From positions 1-18,296 of the forward strand of contig JACXUQ010000006.1 of assembly GCA_014763835.1 (NCBI GenBank): a DNA stretch of 18,296 bases. Reading direction: 5' to 3'. The stretch is from Thiotrichales bacterium. GTDB lineage: Bacteria > Pseudomonadota > Gammaproteobacteria > Thiomicrospirales > Thiomicrospiraceae. Made by a program: the position numbers and the translations under genes. The first letter of the stretch is position 1; each line of letters begins with the position of its first letter. Below the pieces are notes generated by a model. The model was not told the DNA's origin, made no database searches, and saw only the letters and a list, made by a program, of their open reading frames with translations. Of this stretch, positions 1-8,248 are shown piece by piece.

Positions 1-611
1 TGCTGATGACGGGGCTGACCCTATTGCCAGCAGCTTTAATCGCAATGACCTCCTTTTTACGCATCATCGTGGTGCTGGCGCTTTTACGCCAGGCACTCGG
101 AACCATGCAAACCCCGTCAAACAGGGTGTTGATCGCTTTAGCCATGTTTTTGACGCTCTTTATCATGTCACCTGTATTGGATAAGGTTTATGAAACCGCA
201 GTTTCGCCTTATCTGGATGAGCAGATCCAATTCAAAGAGGCGGTTGAGATCGGTTCAAAGCCGATGTATCAGTTTATGCTGCAGCAGACGCGTGAAGATG
301 ATCTGGAGGTGTTTGCGGAGATGGCCGGAGTGACGTTGGATGATCCGCAGTCGATCCCCTTCAAGGTACTTATTCCGTCTTTTATGACGAGCGAACTGAA
401 GACGGCCTTTCAAATTGGTTTTATGATTTTTATCCCCTTTTTGATCATCGATCTGGTGGTTGCCAGTTTATTGATGTCGATGGGGATGATGATGCTTTCG
501 CCAATGATTATTTCACTGCCGTTCAAAATCATGCTGTTTGTATTAATAGATGGCTGGGTCTTGGTTGTGGGTACTTTGGCTAACAGTTTTGTGGTTCCGG
601 GAGGTGTCTGA
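1..611 (+). CDS. fliP: Flagellar export gate protein FliP, 5' end missing
   Basis: FliP is an inner-membrane protein that builds the core of the flagellar type III export gate with FliQ and FliR. The reading frame is open from the window edge, so the signal peptide and first membrane segment lie outside. About 202 residues remain of a family usually near 245-255. Visible family features are the stretch SFLRIIVVLALLRQALGT near the start, the periplasmic part with FMLQQTRE, the block SELKTAFQIGFMIFIPFLII, and the hydrophobic C-terminus ending in the LIDGWVLVVGTLANSF region. The ATG at 6 is internal, not the true start. The TGA stop at 609-611 shares one base with the fliQ start (TGATG), so the two are translationally coupled. 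Identification is very secure. Confidence 0.97.
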   Translation, partial: LMTGLTLLPAALIAMTSFLRIIVVLALLRQALGTMQTPSNRVLIALAMFLTLFIMSPVLDKVYETAVSPYLDEQIQFKEAVEIGSKPMYQFMLQQTREDDLEVFAEMAGVTLDDPQSIPFKVLIPSFMTSELKTAFQIGFMIFIPFLIIDLVVASLLMSMGMMMLSPMIISLPFKIMLFVLIDGWVLVVGTLANSFVVPGGV

Positions 612-880
612 TGCAGCAGGATTTTGTGTTAACCCTCGGGCAGCGTATGTTAGAGATCACCATGATGCTTGCGGCTCCTTTGCTGATTCCGGCCCTGATT
701 ATCGGTTTATTGGTGGGGATGTTTCAAGCGGCCACACAGATTAACGAAATGACCTTGAGTTTTATTCCCAAGCTGGCGATTGTGGGCGTGGCTTTGGTTG
801 TATTTGGGCCCTGGATGTTGACAACGCTGGTTTCATTTACCCGGGAGTTATTTGAGAACATTCCGGCCCTGATTGGCTAA
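611..880 (+). CDS. fliQ: Flagellar export gate protein FliQ
   Basis: FliQ is a small export gate subunit that packs around FliP and FliR in the inner membrane. The 89-residue length is exactly that of the family. Two long hydrophobic segments are visible, at about residues 15-38 (MMLAAPLLIPALIIGLLVGM) and 52-75 (FIPKLAIVGVALVVFGPWM). They are joined by the conserved loop QAATQINEMTLSF. The start ATG overlaps the fliP stop by one base, and fliR begins 3 bases after the TAA. It sits in its standard place in the fliPQR block. Confidence 0.97.
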   Translation: MQQDFVLTLGQRMLEITMMLAAPLLIPALIIGLLVGMFQAATQINEMTLSFIPKLAIVGVALVVFGPWMLTTLVSFTRELFENIPALIG

Positions 881-883
881 GAG

Positions 884-1663
884 ATGACGTTTAGTTATAA
901 CGAACTGCTACAACTGATCGGCTTGTATTTTTGGCCCTTTGTGAGGATTGGGGCCATGTTGTCGGTTTTACCGCTTTTTGGCGCCTCCTCTGTTACTCCG
1001 CAAACCCGCATTATTCTGACACTGTTCATTACTTTAATTGTCGCTCCGAATTTAACATTACCCCCTCCAGTCGATCCCTTTACCTGGCAGGGCGTGCTTT
1101 TTCTGGTTCAACAGATTCTAATCGGTTTGGTGATGGGCACGGTTTTTCTGATTGTATTTGAGGCTTTTACCATGGCCGGCCATATGGTCGCTACAGGCAT
1201 GGGTTTGGCCTTTGCGCAAATGGTGGATCCTGCCACCGGCGTCAACTCGCCAGTCGTTTCACAGTATTTCACCATTATCGCCTCGTTGTTGTTTTTCGCG
1301 ATGAACGGGCATTTACTGGTGATTCAAGTGGTTGTGGACAGCTTTGAATATCTGCCTGTCGGCACGCAGTTTTTGAATCAGGAAAGTTTGCGCCTGCTGG
1401 TCGAATTTGGCAGTTATATTTTTTCGGCGGGTGTGTTGATTTCCTTGCCGGCCGTGACCGCGTTGTTATTGATTAACGTTTCCTTTGGTGTGGTGACACG
1501 TGCGGCGCCTGCATTGAATATTTTTGCAGTTGGTTTCCCGGTGACCCTGTTGGCAGGGCTGGTTATGCTCTCATTGATGACACCTTTGATATTGCCGCAT
1601 CTGCAAGAACTGATCAGTCGGGCTGTTGATCTAATCACGAGTTTACGTCTGCAAAATGGGTGA
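884..1663 (+). CDS. fliR: Flagellar export gate protein FliR
   Basis: FliR is the single-copy subunit that closes the FliP/FliQ ring of the export gate. The product has 259 residues, normal for the family, and is almost entirely hydrophobic with about six membrane segments. Family marks include an N-terminal region with FVRIGAMLSVLPLFG, the segment AGHMVATGMGLAFAQMVDPATG near the middle, and the C-terminal block RAAPALNIFAVGFPVTLLAG. A purine-rich TAAGAG lies directly before the ATG. flhB follows after 5 bases, so the two are almost certainly on one message. Confidence 0.97.
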   Translation: MTFSYNELLQLIGLYFWPFVRIGAMLSVLPLFGASSVTPQTRIILTLFITLIVAPNLTLPPPVDPFTWQGVLFLVQQILIGLVMGTVFLIVFEAFTMAGHMVATGMGLAFAQMVDPATGVNSPVVSQYFTIIASLLFFAMNGHLLVIQVVVDSFEYLPVGTQFLNQESLRLLVEFGSYIFSAGVLISLPAVTALLLINVSFGVVTRAAPALNIFAVGFPVTLLAGLVMLSLMTPLILPHLQELISRAVDLITSLRLQNG

Positions 1664-1668
1664 GTTAA

Positions 1669-2793
1669 ATGGCTGAGAACGAAGACGGTACAGAAAAGTC
1701 GGAAGAACCTTCCGAGAAAAAACTCAGGGAGGCCCGCGAAAAAGGTCAGATACCGCGCTCCCGTGAACTCACGAGTTTGTTGATGACCCTTTCGGCGGCG
1801 GTTTTCTTGCTGGTTTATGGAAGTGTGATGTTGACGGATATGGCTCAAATTACCGTTAAGGGGTTGAGTTTTGATCGGGATCACGCCTTTGATCTGCTGA
1901 AAATGTGGGATCTGATCCAGGCGATGTTGATTGCTTCCATTCTGATGATTCTACCTTTTATGTTGCTCATGGCGTTAATTGCCATTATCTCCCCGATGCT
2001 CTTAGGGGGTTGGGCGTTCAGTACCCAGGCGCTGGCCCCCAAGTTTAGCAAACTCAATCCCATCTCCGGGATTAAGCGCATGTTTTCAGCAAAAGCCTTG
2101 CTGGAATTGTTTAAGGCGCTGGCCAAATTCGGTTTGATCATGAGCATTGCCACCTTATTTTTATACATGGTGTTTGGGGAAGTTTTGGGATTGGCGAGTG
2201 AGCCGTTGCATCAAGCCTTATCCCATGCAGGCAGCTTGATTGTTCAGGCTTTTATCTTTGTGAGCCTCTCGTTAATTATCGTGGCGGCGATTGATGTACC
2301 TTTTCAGCTGTGGGATCACAACCGACAATTGAAAATGACCAAGCAGGAAGTTAAGGAAGAGTACAAGCAGCAAGAGGGGAATCCGGAGGTGAAAGGGCGG
2401 ATTCGCCAGTTGCAACGTGAAATGGCCCGTAATCGTATGATGCAGAAGGTGCCCGAGGCCGATGTGATTGTCACCAACCCGACGCATTTTGCAGTGGCAC
2501 TCAAATATGATCCCGACAGTATGGCGGAACCGTTGGTCTTGGCAATGGGGGCTGACTTTATGGCTTCGCAGATCAGAACTATTGCGCGAGAGCATAATAT
2601 CCCCATTGTAGAAGCCCCACCCTTGGCGCGTGCTTTGTACTATAATGCCGAGGTGGATCGTCCCATTCCTTATGATCTCTTTAAGGCCGTGGCGGCGATT
2701 TTGGCATATGTGTTTCAGCTTAAGGCGGGAGGGAAGGTTGCAGCCACCGAGTTTAGCGACTTGCCAATTCCTGAAACGATGAAGACGCAATAG
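1669..2793 (+). CDS. flhB: Export switch protein FlhB, self-cleaving
   Basis: FlhB is the export gate protein that changes substrate choice from rod/hook to filament proteins. The 374-residue protein begins with the charged segment typical of the family (EKSEEPSEKKLREAREKGQ). It then has four membrane segments between about residues 30 and 210, and a cytoplasmic domain. The cleavage motif NPTH is intact at N270-P271-T272-H273; the family cuts itself between the Asn and Pro. The C-terminal domain continues with FAVALKYD and REHNIPIVEAPPLARALY. A second copy of only this C-terminal domain, lacking NPTH, is encoded at 11608-11925. The ribosome site is modest (GGGTGAG before the ATG). Confidence 0.97.
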   Translation: MAENEDGTEKSEEPSEKKLREAREKGQIPRSRELTSLLMTLSAAVFLLVYGSVMLTDMAQITVKGLSFDRDHAFDLLKMWDLIQAMLIASILMILPFMLLMALIAIISPMLLGGWAFSTQALAPKFSKLNPISGIKRMFSAKALLELFKALAKFGLIMSIATLFLYMVFGEVLGLASEPLHQALSHAGSLIVQAFIFVSLSLIIVAAIDVPFQLWDHNRQLKMTKQEVKEEYKQQEGNPEVKGRIRQLQREMARNRMMQKVPEADVIVTNPTHFAVALKYDPDSMAEPLVLAMGADFMASQIRTIAREHNIPIVEAPPLARALYYNAEVDRPIPYDLFKAVAAILAYVFQLKAGGKVAATEFSDLPIPETMKTQ

Positions 2794-2821
2794 GTTCGGC
2801 CTTTTGGATTGATATTACTTT

Positions 2822-4912
2822 ATGGATTTTCAACAGCTTCTGGCGAGTTTTAGACAGAATTTCTCCCGCGGATTAGGCGTTCCTATTGCGGTGCTCGCAC
2901 TTTTGGGAATGGTCACCATTCCACTGCCGCCGATGCTGTTGGATGTGTTCTTTACCTTCAATATCGCGTTATCACTGGTGGTTTTAATGGTCACCATCTA
3001 TGCCAAGCGGCCGCTGGATTTTGCCATATTTCCGACCATTATCCTGCTCACCACGCTTTTCCGCCTTGCGCTGAATATTGCCTCCACCCGCGTCATTCTG
3101 CTGGAAGGTCATCAGGGCGGCGCTTCGGCTGGTCATGTTATTGAGGCGTTCGGTGAATTCGTTATTGGCGGCAACTACGCCGTTGGTCTGGTCGTGTTTG
3201 CGATTCTGGTAGTGATAAACTTTGTCGTTATTACTAAAGGTGCGGGGCGTGTCGCCGAGGTCAGTGCGCGTTTCACGCTCGATTCCATGCCAGGTAAGCA
3301 AATGGCGATTGACGCTGACTTGAATGCCGGACTCATCACTCAGGAGCAGGCGCAAGAACGCCGCCGTGAAATCGCATCTGAAGCCGACTTTTACGGCTCC
3401 ATGGACGGTGCCAGCAAGTTTGTTCGCGGGGATGCGGTTGCCGGCATTATCATTTTGTTTATCAACCTGATAGGCGGTTTTGCAATCGGTATGGGGCAGC
3501 ATGGCCTGGGTATGGCAGAGGCCGCGCAGGTTTATACGATTTTAACGCTCGGGGACGGTTTGGTTGCCCAGATTCCCGCTTTGCTGCTGTCCACCGCCAC
3601 GGCGATTATTGTCACCCGTGTTTCCGGTGATCAAAAGGAGATGGGCGAGCAGTTGCAGACACAGATGTTTGCCACGCCCCGCTCCTTGGGGATGACGGCA
3701 GGTATTGTCGGCGTGCTCGGATTGATTCCGGGAATGCCGAATGTGGCTTTTCTCTCGTTCGCCAGCGTCGCCGGAGCCGGGGCTTATCTGATTCACCGCA
3801 AGCAGCAGATGCAGCCGCAGCAAATAGTGGATCAAAAGGCGCAGGAAATCCCGGAGACCAAGCCTGCGGAATTAAGCTGGGATGATGTGCAGGCGCTTGA
3901 TATTTTGGGGCTCGAGGTCGGTTATCGACTCATTCCGATGGTGGATCAGTCGCAAAATGGCCAATTACTTGACCGGATAAAGGGCGTGCGCCGCAAAGTT
4001 TCCCAAGAGCTGGGTTTTTTGGTGCCGCCTGTGCATATCCGCGACAATTTGGACTTAAAACCAAACCAATATAGAATTATGCTCATGGGGGTGAATACCG
4101 GGCAGGGAGAGGTTTACCCGGATAAGGAACTGGCGATAAACCCCGGACAGGTATTCGGTGAAGTGCCTGGTATTGCCACCAAAGATCCTACGTTTGGTCT
4201 GGAGGCGGTGTGGATTGATGCGAAGGACCGTGACCAGGCCCAGGCTCTGGGGTATACCGTGGTGGATGCGAGTACGGTCGTAGCGACGCATATCAGTCAG
4301 ATTATTCAGGATTATGCCTACGAGTTGTTGGGGCACGATGAAACGCAACTGCTGTTGGATAAACTCAAGCAGTCATCGCCTAAACTGGTAAACGAGCTGG
4401 TACCCGAAAAGCTCTCTTTGGCAACGGTTGTCAAAGTGCTGCAGAACCTGTTGCTGGAAAAAGTTTCTATCAGGGATATGCGTACCATTTTAGAGGCGTT
4501 GACCAACCGGGCGACGCAAACCCAAAATGCCAATGAGTTGACGCAATATGTCCGTGCGGCTTTGGGACGTTCAATCGTTCAAGACATTACCGGCGCGGAA
4601 GGTGAGTTGAAAGTCATTACCATTGAGCCTGCGTTGGAACAGTTATTGCTGCAAGCGACGCAAGGGGCTCCCGAAGGACAGTTGGCGATTGAGCCGGGAT
4701 TGGCTGAAAGATTGCACAATACCTTAAAGCAAGAGTCCCAAAAGTTGGAAATGAGCGGTCAGTCTGCTGTTTTGCTGGTCGCGCCGCAGATACGCGCGCA
4801 GTTGGCGCGTCTGTTTAGATATAGCTTGCCGGGATTGCATATCTTGGCGTATTCAGAGGTGCCAGAAAATCGACAGATTAGTGTGGTGGCCAATGTAGGA
4901 CAGGGAGGCTAG
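2822..4912 (+). CDS. flhA: Flagellar export gate protein FlhA
   Basis: FlhA forms the ring in the export gate whose cytoplasmic domain docks chaperone-substrate complexes and helps use the proton motive force. The 696-residue length is standard. The N-terminal half (to about residue 335) carries about eight membrane segments. It includes the conserved block RPLDFAIFPTIILLTTLFRLALN and the loop region VAEVSARFTLDSMPGKQMAIDAD. A linker leads to the cytoplasmic domain from about residue 350, with SIRDMRTILEAL near residue 560. The gap after flhB is 28 bases and holds no good Shine-Dalgarno match, so initiation may be weak or coupled. The start MDFQQLLASF is the only one that fits the family. flhF begins one base after the stop. 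Confidence 0.97.
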   Translation: MDFQQLLASFRQNFSRGLGVPIAVLALLGMVTIPLPPMLLDVFFTFNIALSLVVLMVTIYAKRPLDFAIFPTIILLTTLFRLALNIASTRVILLEGHQGGASAGHVIEAFGEFVIGGNYAVGLVVFAILVVINFVVITKGAGRVAEVSARFTLDSMPGKQMAIDADLNAGLITQEQAQERRREIASEADFYGSMDGASKFVRGDAVAGIIILFINLIGGFAIGMGQHGLGMAEAAQVYTILTLGDGLVAQIPALLLSTATAIIVTRVSGDQKEMGEQLQTQMFATPRSLGMTAGIVGVLGLIPGMPNVAFLSFASVAGAGAYLIHRKQQMQPQQIVDQKAQEIPETKPAELSWDDVQALDILGLEVGYRLIPMVDQSQNGQLLDRIKGVRRKVSQELGFLVPPVHIRDNLDLKPNQYRIMLMGVNTGQGEVYPDKELAINPGQVFGEVPGIATKDPTFGLEAVWIDAKDRDQAQALGYTVVDASTVVATHISQIIQDYAYELLGHDETQLLLDKLKQSSPKLVNELVPEKLSLATVVKVLQNLLLEKVSIRDMRTILEALTNRATQTQNANELTQYVRAALGRSIVQDITGAEGELKVITIEPALEQLLLQATQGAPEGQLAIEPGLAERLHNTLKQESQKLEMSGQSAVLLVAPQIRAQLARLFRYSLPGLHILAYSEVPENRQISVVANVGQGG

Positions 4913-4913
4913 G

Positions 4914-6089
4914 TTGAAAATAAAACGCTACTTTGCTCCGACCATGCGTCAAGCCATGTTATTGGTGAGAGAGGCGCACGGTGATGATGCGGTTATCTTA
5001 TCGAGCCGCACAACGGACGAGGGCGTCGAAATCGTGGCCGCTTCTGATCCTGAAGCGCAGGCTTATCAGAAGCAAAAACAAACTCAACAGGCCGGCAGTA
5101 GTTATGTTTCCCCGGAAACCCCGCTGTATGGCCGCCAAGAGAGCAAGGCCGAAAGTCTGCCTGAGATAAGCCACATGGCACAAGAGTTGAAAGCCATGCG
5201 CGCCCTGCTGGAAAATCAGCTGTCTGGATTGGCTTGGGGGCAAACTGAACAGGCTGATCCTCACAAGGTGGCGCTGATCAAGCGTCTGATGCGTCTGGGA
5301 GTGGGCTGGGGATTAAGCCAAAAGCTGGTTGAAAAGGTGGATACCCGCTCAGACCTGGCCTGGTCAGAAATTTTACGCTCAATCGAGCGTCAGATTCCGG
5401 CGGAAGAGCGTGATTTTCTGGAGCGTGGCGGCATTGTGGCTTTGGTTGGACCCACAGGTGTCGGGAAAACGACAACTATCGCTAAGATTGCGAGCCGTTT
5501 TGTGATGCGTAACAGCGCGAGCCAGTTGGCGCTGATTACAACGGATTGTTATAAAATTGGCGCCCAGGCACAGCTCAAGACATTTGCCGATTTGTTGGGC
5601 GTGCCGGTGCATGTCGTCAACTCCCAAGGGGAGTTGTATGCCTTGTTGGCCTCTTTGACGAATAAGAAGCTGATTTTGATTGATACGGCCGGCATGAGCC
5701 AGCGTGATTTGCAATTATCGCAGCAGCTGACCACCACGCACCAAGGGGTGAGCAGTGTCCGTAATTACTTGGTTATTTCAGCCGCCACGCAACTCAAGGT
5801 GATGCAGGATATCATCAAGTCATTCAGCCAGGTGGGGTTGCAGGGGTGCATTCTGACCAAGGTGGACGAGGCCTTGCAGCTTGGCAATATTTTGACGGTG
5901 TTGATTGAAGAACAGCTGCCGTTGGTTTACATGTCCGATGGACAGCGTGTGCCAGAGGATTTAATGCCTGTTAAGGTGAGTGAATTGATTGACCGGGCAA
6001 TGGTATTAGGACAGCAAAATGCGTCCGCAGATTATGAAGAGAGTGCGCTCCGTATGGGGATGGGAAAGGAGATATCTGATGCTCAATGA
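4914..6089 (+). CDS. flhF: Polar flagellar SRP-like GTPase FlhF
   Basis: FlhF is an SRP-type GTPase that places the flagellum at the cell pole. The start is TTG at 4914, supported by GGGAGG at 4903-4908 five bases upstream and by the family N-terminus MKIKRYFAPTMRQAMLLV. The N-terminal B region (about 1-110) is followed by a helical N domain and the G domain. The P-loop GPTGVGKTT is at 179-187, the G3 motif DTAG at 257-260 and the G4 motif TKVD at 315-318. The length of 391 residues is within the family range. The end overlaps the fleN start by 11 bases, which fits coupled production with the FleN partner. Order flhA-flhF-fleN-fliA is that of polar flagellates. Confidence 0.96.
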   Translation: MKIKRYFAPTMRQAMLLVREAHGDDAVILSSRTTDEGVEIVAASDPEAQAYQKQKQTQQAGSSYVSPETPLYGRQESKAESLPEISHMAQELKAMRALLENQLSGLAWGQTEQADPHKVALIKRLMRLGVGWGLSQKLVEKVDTRSDLAWSEILRSIERQIPAEERDFLERGGIVALVGPTGVGKTTTIAKIASRFVMRNSASQLALITTDCYKIGAQAQLKTFADLLGVPVHVVNSQGELYALLASLTNKKLILIDTAGMSQRDLQLSQQLTTTHQGVSSVRNYLVISAATQLKVMQDIIKSFSQVGLQGCILTKVDEALQLGNILTVLIEEQLPLVYMSDGQRVPEDLMPVKVSELIDRAMVLGQQNASADYEESALRMGMGKEISDAQ

Positions 6090-6957
6090 TCAGGCAGCAG
6101 GCTTGCGAGCAATGCAATCCAATCAAGTGCAAGCGCCTAAACCGTCAGGCAAGCCGGTGCGTGTGATTGCCGTGGCCAGCGGCAAAGGCGGGGTGGGCAA
6201 AACGAATGTATCGGTCAACCTGGGTATTTCGCTGAGCAAATTGGGCAATCGTGTTTTGCTGATGGACGCAGATATGGGCTTGGCCAATGTCGATATTATG
6301 CTGGGTCTGCAAACCCGCTATAACCTGGCGCATGTATTGGATGGCGAAAAAACGCTCAAAGAGGTCATTGTTGAAGGGCCTGCCGGTTTGAAGATTATCC
6401 CTGCGGCCTCAGGGATCAGACGCATGGCGCAACTGACAGCCATGGAAAACGCGGGTATTATTAACGCATTTTCCGAGCTCAACGGTGAATTGGATGTTTT
6501 GATTATTGATACGGCCGCCGGTATTGCAGACAGTGTGGTGAGTTTCTGCCGCGCGGCGCAGGAAGTGGTGGTGGTGGTGACAGACGAGCCTGCCTCCATT
6601 ACCGATGCCTATGCCCTGATCAAAGTGCTGAGTCGGGATTATCAGGTATCGCGTTTCAGATTGTTGGCGAATATGAGTCGTTCACAGCAACACGGGCGGC
6701 AGTTATTTGAGAAATTGGCACGCGTCAGCGAACAATTTTTGGACGTAACCTTGGATTATCTAGGGAGCGTGCCTTATGATAATGATCTGCGTGAAGCAGT
6801 GCAGAAACAGGTGCCGGTGACGATCAGTTACCCAAACAGTGCGGCAGCCAAGTCGTTTAAGGAGATGGCTTACACGATAGATTCATGGCCTGTGCCGCGA
6901 GGGGCGACGGGATACCTGCAGTTTTTTGTGGAAAGTCTTTTTCAATCAGGTCACTAG
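6079..6957 (+). CDS. fleN: Flagellar number regulator FleN/FlhG, MinD-like ATPase
   Basis: FleN (FlhG) is a MinD/ParA-family ATPase that limits flagellar number, acting on FlhF and, in Pseudomonas and Vibrio, on the master regulator FleQ/FlrA. The ATG at 6079 is preferred over an in-frame ATG at 6019. It has AAAGGAGA just upstream and gives the N-terminal motif DQAAGLR (residues 4-10), which matches the DQAxxLR peptide by which FlhG stimulates the FlhF GTPase. The deviant Walker A motif KGGVGKTN begins at K36, with K41 as the catalytic-loop lysine. MDADMGLANVDIMLG follows, then DTAAGI for the switch region. The protein has 292 residues, close to the family norm. No FleQ/FlrA gene is in this window. 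Confidence 0.95.
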   Translation: MLNDQAAGLRAMQSNQVQAPKPSGKPVRVIAVASGKGGVGKTNVSVNLGISLSKLGNRVLLMDADMGLANVDIMLGLQTRYNLAHVLDGEKTLKEVIVEGPAGLKIIPAASGIRRMAQLTAMENAGIINAFSELNGELDVLIIDTAAGIADSVVSFCRAAQEVVVVVTDEPASITDAYALIKVLSRDYQVSRFRLLANMSRSQQHGRQLFEKLARVSEQFLDVTLDYLGSVPYDNDLREAVQKQVPVTISYPNSAAAKSFKEMAYTIDSWPVPRGATGYLQFFVESLFQSGH

Positions 6958-6966
6958 GAAGATTGC

Positions 6967-7695
6967 ATGACTGGAGCAAGCGCTTATACCTCCATCCAAA
7001 AGCAGGCTGTACAGCGTGTTGAGATGGATTTGGAGCAATATCTGCCACTGGTGAAGCGGATTGCTTATCACCTGAAAGGGCGCTTGCCGGACAGCGTGTT
7101 TGTCGAAGATTTGATTCAATCGGGCATTATTGGCTTGATTGAAGCCATGCAGAAGTTCAGTCCGGATCAGGGTGCGAGCTTTGAAACCTATGCCGGCATT
7201 CGTATCCGTGGGGCTATGCTCGACGAGATCCGCAAAGGGGATTGGACGCCGCGTTCGGTGCACCGTAAATCCCGTGAGGTGAGCGAGGCCATCAACCGGG
7301 TCGAGGCGCGTCATGGTCGAGAGGCCAAGGACGACGAAATTGCCATGGAGATGGGTATTTCAGTGATGGAATATCATGCCATCCTGCAAGACACCAATAG
7401 CGCGCAGCTGTTGTCTATTGATGAACCGGATCATGATGAGCTGTCTGAAGAACGCATGGTCGGTTCGATGATGACGCCCTTTGCGGAGTTGGCTGAGAAT
7501 GGTTTTCAGGAGGCGCTGGCCCGGGAAATCATGCAGTTGCCGGAAAAAGAGAAGCTGGTCATGGCGCTCTATTACGATGAAGAATTGAACCTCAAAGAGA
7601 TTGGCGAAGTACTTGATGTGAGCGAGTCGAGAGTCAGTCAGATCCATAGTCAGGCGATCAAGCGTCTGCGCTCCCGTTTGGCGGATTGGATGTAG
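6967..7695 (+). CDS. fliA: Flagellar sigma factor FliA (sigma-28)
   Basis: FliA is the RNA polymerase sigma factor for late flagellar and chemotaxis genes, normally held inactive by FlgM until the hook is complete. Region 2 is clear at about residues 25-100 (YLPLVKRIAYHLKGRLP, then EDLIQSGIIGLIEAM and FETYAGIRIRGAMLDEIR). Region 3 carries WTPRSVHRKSREV. Region 4, near 190-240, has the helix-turn-helix LNLKEIGEVLDVSESRVSQI. The length of 242 residues is typical. AGGAAGA lies four bases before the ATG and overlaps the fleN stop. No clear FliA-type promoter (TAAA, about 15 bases, GCCGATAA) was seen in any intergenic gap of this window, so its targets probably lie elsewhere. Confidence 0.97.
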   Translation: MTGASAYTSIQKQAVQRVEMDLEQYLPLVKRIAYHLKGRLPDSVFVEDLIQSGIIGLIEAMQKFSPDQGASFETYAGIRIRGAMLDEIRKGDWTPRSVHRKSREVSEAINRVEARHGREAKDDEIAMEMGISVMEYHAILQDTNSAQLLSIDEPDHDELSEERMVGSMMTPFAELAENGFQEALAREIMQLPEKEKLVMALYYDEELNLKEIGEVLDVSESRVSQIHSQAIKRLRSRLADWM

Positions 7696-7746
7696 GATTT
7701 ATTAGATTTTTAAAAAATGTGAAAAGTTGACGGTTAAGGAAACGAG

Positions 7747-8157
7747 ATGCAAATCAATAGAGATATTAATATTTTGGTCGTGGATGACTTTTCAACCATG
7801 CGTCGTATTGTAAAAAACCTATTAAAAGAACTCGGTTTTAGCAAGTTTGATGAGGCCGATGACGGTGCGACGGCTTGGCCAATGGTCAAAACCGGTAAAT
7901 ACGACTTTATCGTGAGTGACTGGAATATGCCGCAAATGACAGGTATTGATCTTTTGCGCCATGTCCGTGCCGATGAAAAATTAAAAGACACGCCCTTTTT
8001 GTTGATCACAGCCGAAGCCAAGCGCAGCCAGATTCTCGAAGCTGCGCAGGCCGGGGTAGATGGGTATATTGTGAAACCCTTTACGGCTGCGACACTCAAT
8101 GAAAAAATCCAGAAAATCTTCGAGCGTGTTGCGGAAAGACAAAAAGCGCAATCTTAA
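7747..8157 (+). CDS. cheY: Chemotaxis response regulator CheY (motor-binding)
   Basis: CheY is the single-domain response regulator that, when phosphorylated by CheA, binds FliM in the flagellar switch. Key residues are all present: the acidic pair D13-D14, phosphoacceptor D58 in SDWNMP, T88, the aromatic Y107 and K110. The opening NILVVDDFSTMRRIVKNLLKELGF is almost the enterobacterial CheY sequence. It has 136 residues, slightly longer than E. coli CheY because of a C-terminal tail. AAGGAA lies before the ATG. It follows fliA after 51 bases and precedes cheZ, from which it is separated by a strong terminator. A second, more divergent CheY is at 12339-12698. Confidence 0.97.
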   Translation: MQINRDINILVVDDFSTMRRIVKNLLKELGFSKFDEADDGATAWPMVKTGKYDFIVSDWNMPQMTGIDLLRHVRADEKLKDTPFLLITAEAKRSQILEAAQAGVDGYIVKPFTAATLNEKIQKIFERVAERQKAQS

Positions 8158-8188
8158 TTTTTATTGTAAATTACGATGATAATAGAAA

Positions 8189-8228
8189 CCCCAAAGCTGT
8201 AAATGCGTTTATAGCCTGGGGTTTTTTT
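8189..8228 (+). terminator. Intrinsic terminator between cheY and cheZ
   Basis: An outer stem CCCCA (8189-8193) pairs with TGGGG (8217-8221). An inner stem GCTGTAAA (8196-8203) pairs with TTTATAGC (8208-8215) through one G-T pair around the loop TGCG. Seven T residues follow directly (8222-8228). This is a textbook rho-independent terminator on the plus strand, 31 bases after the cheY stop. It lies only 20 bases before the cheZ start, so cheZ, if read from upstream, depends on readthrough. Confidence 0.88.
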
Positions 8229-8248
8229 ATGGCCAGAGGAAAAGAAGC

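Noticed and set aside
1414..1884. 156-codon open frame on the minus strand across fliR and flhB
   Set aside because: It is a shadow of two well-identified genes on the other strand, with no recognisable domain or ribosome site.
5178..5194. TGGCAC-N5-TTGA inside flhF as a sigma-54 site
   Set aside because: The -12 element lacks the essential GC, and the site is inside a gene with no start nearby on that strand.
6019..6078. Upstream in-frame ATG extending fleN by 20 codons
   Set aside because: The extension lies wholly inside flhF, has no ribosome site and would bury the DQAxxLR motif; the ATG at 6079 has a good AAAGGAGA.
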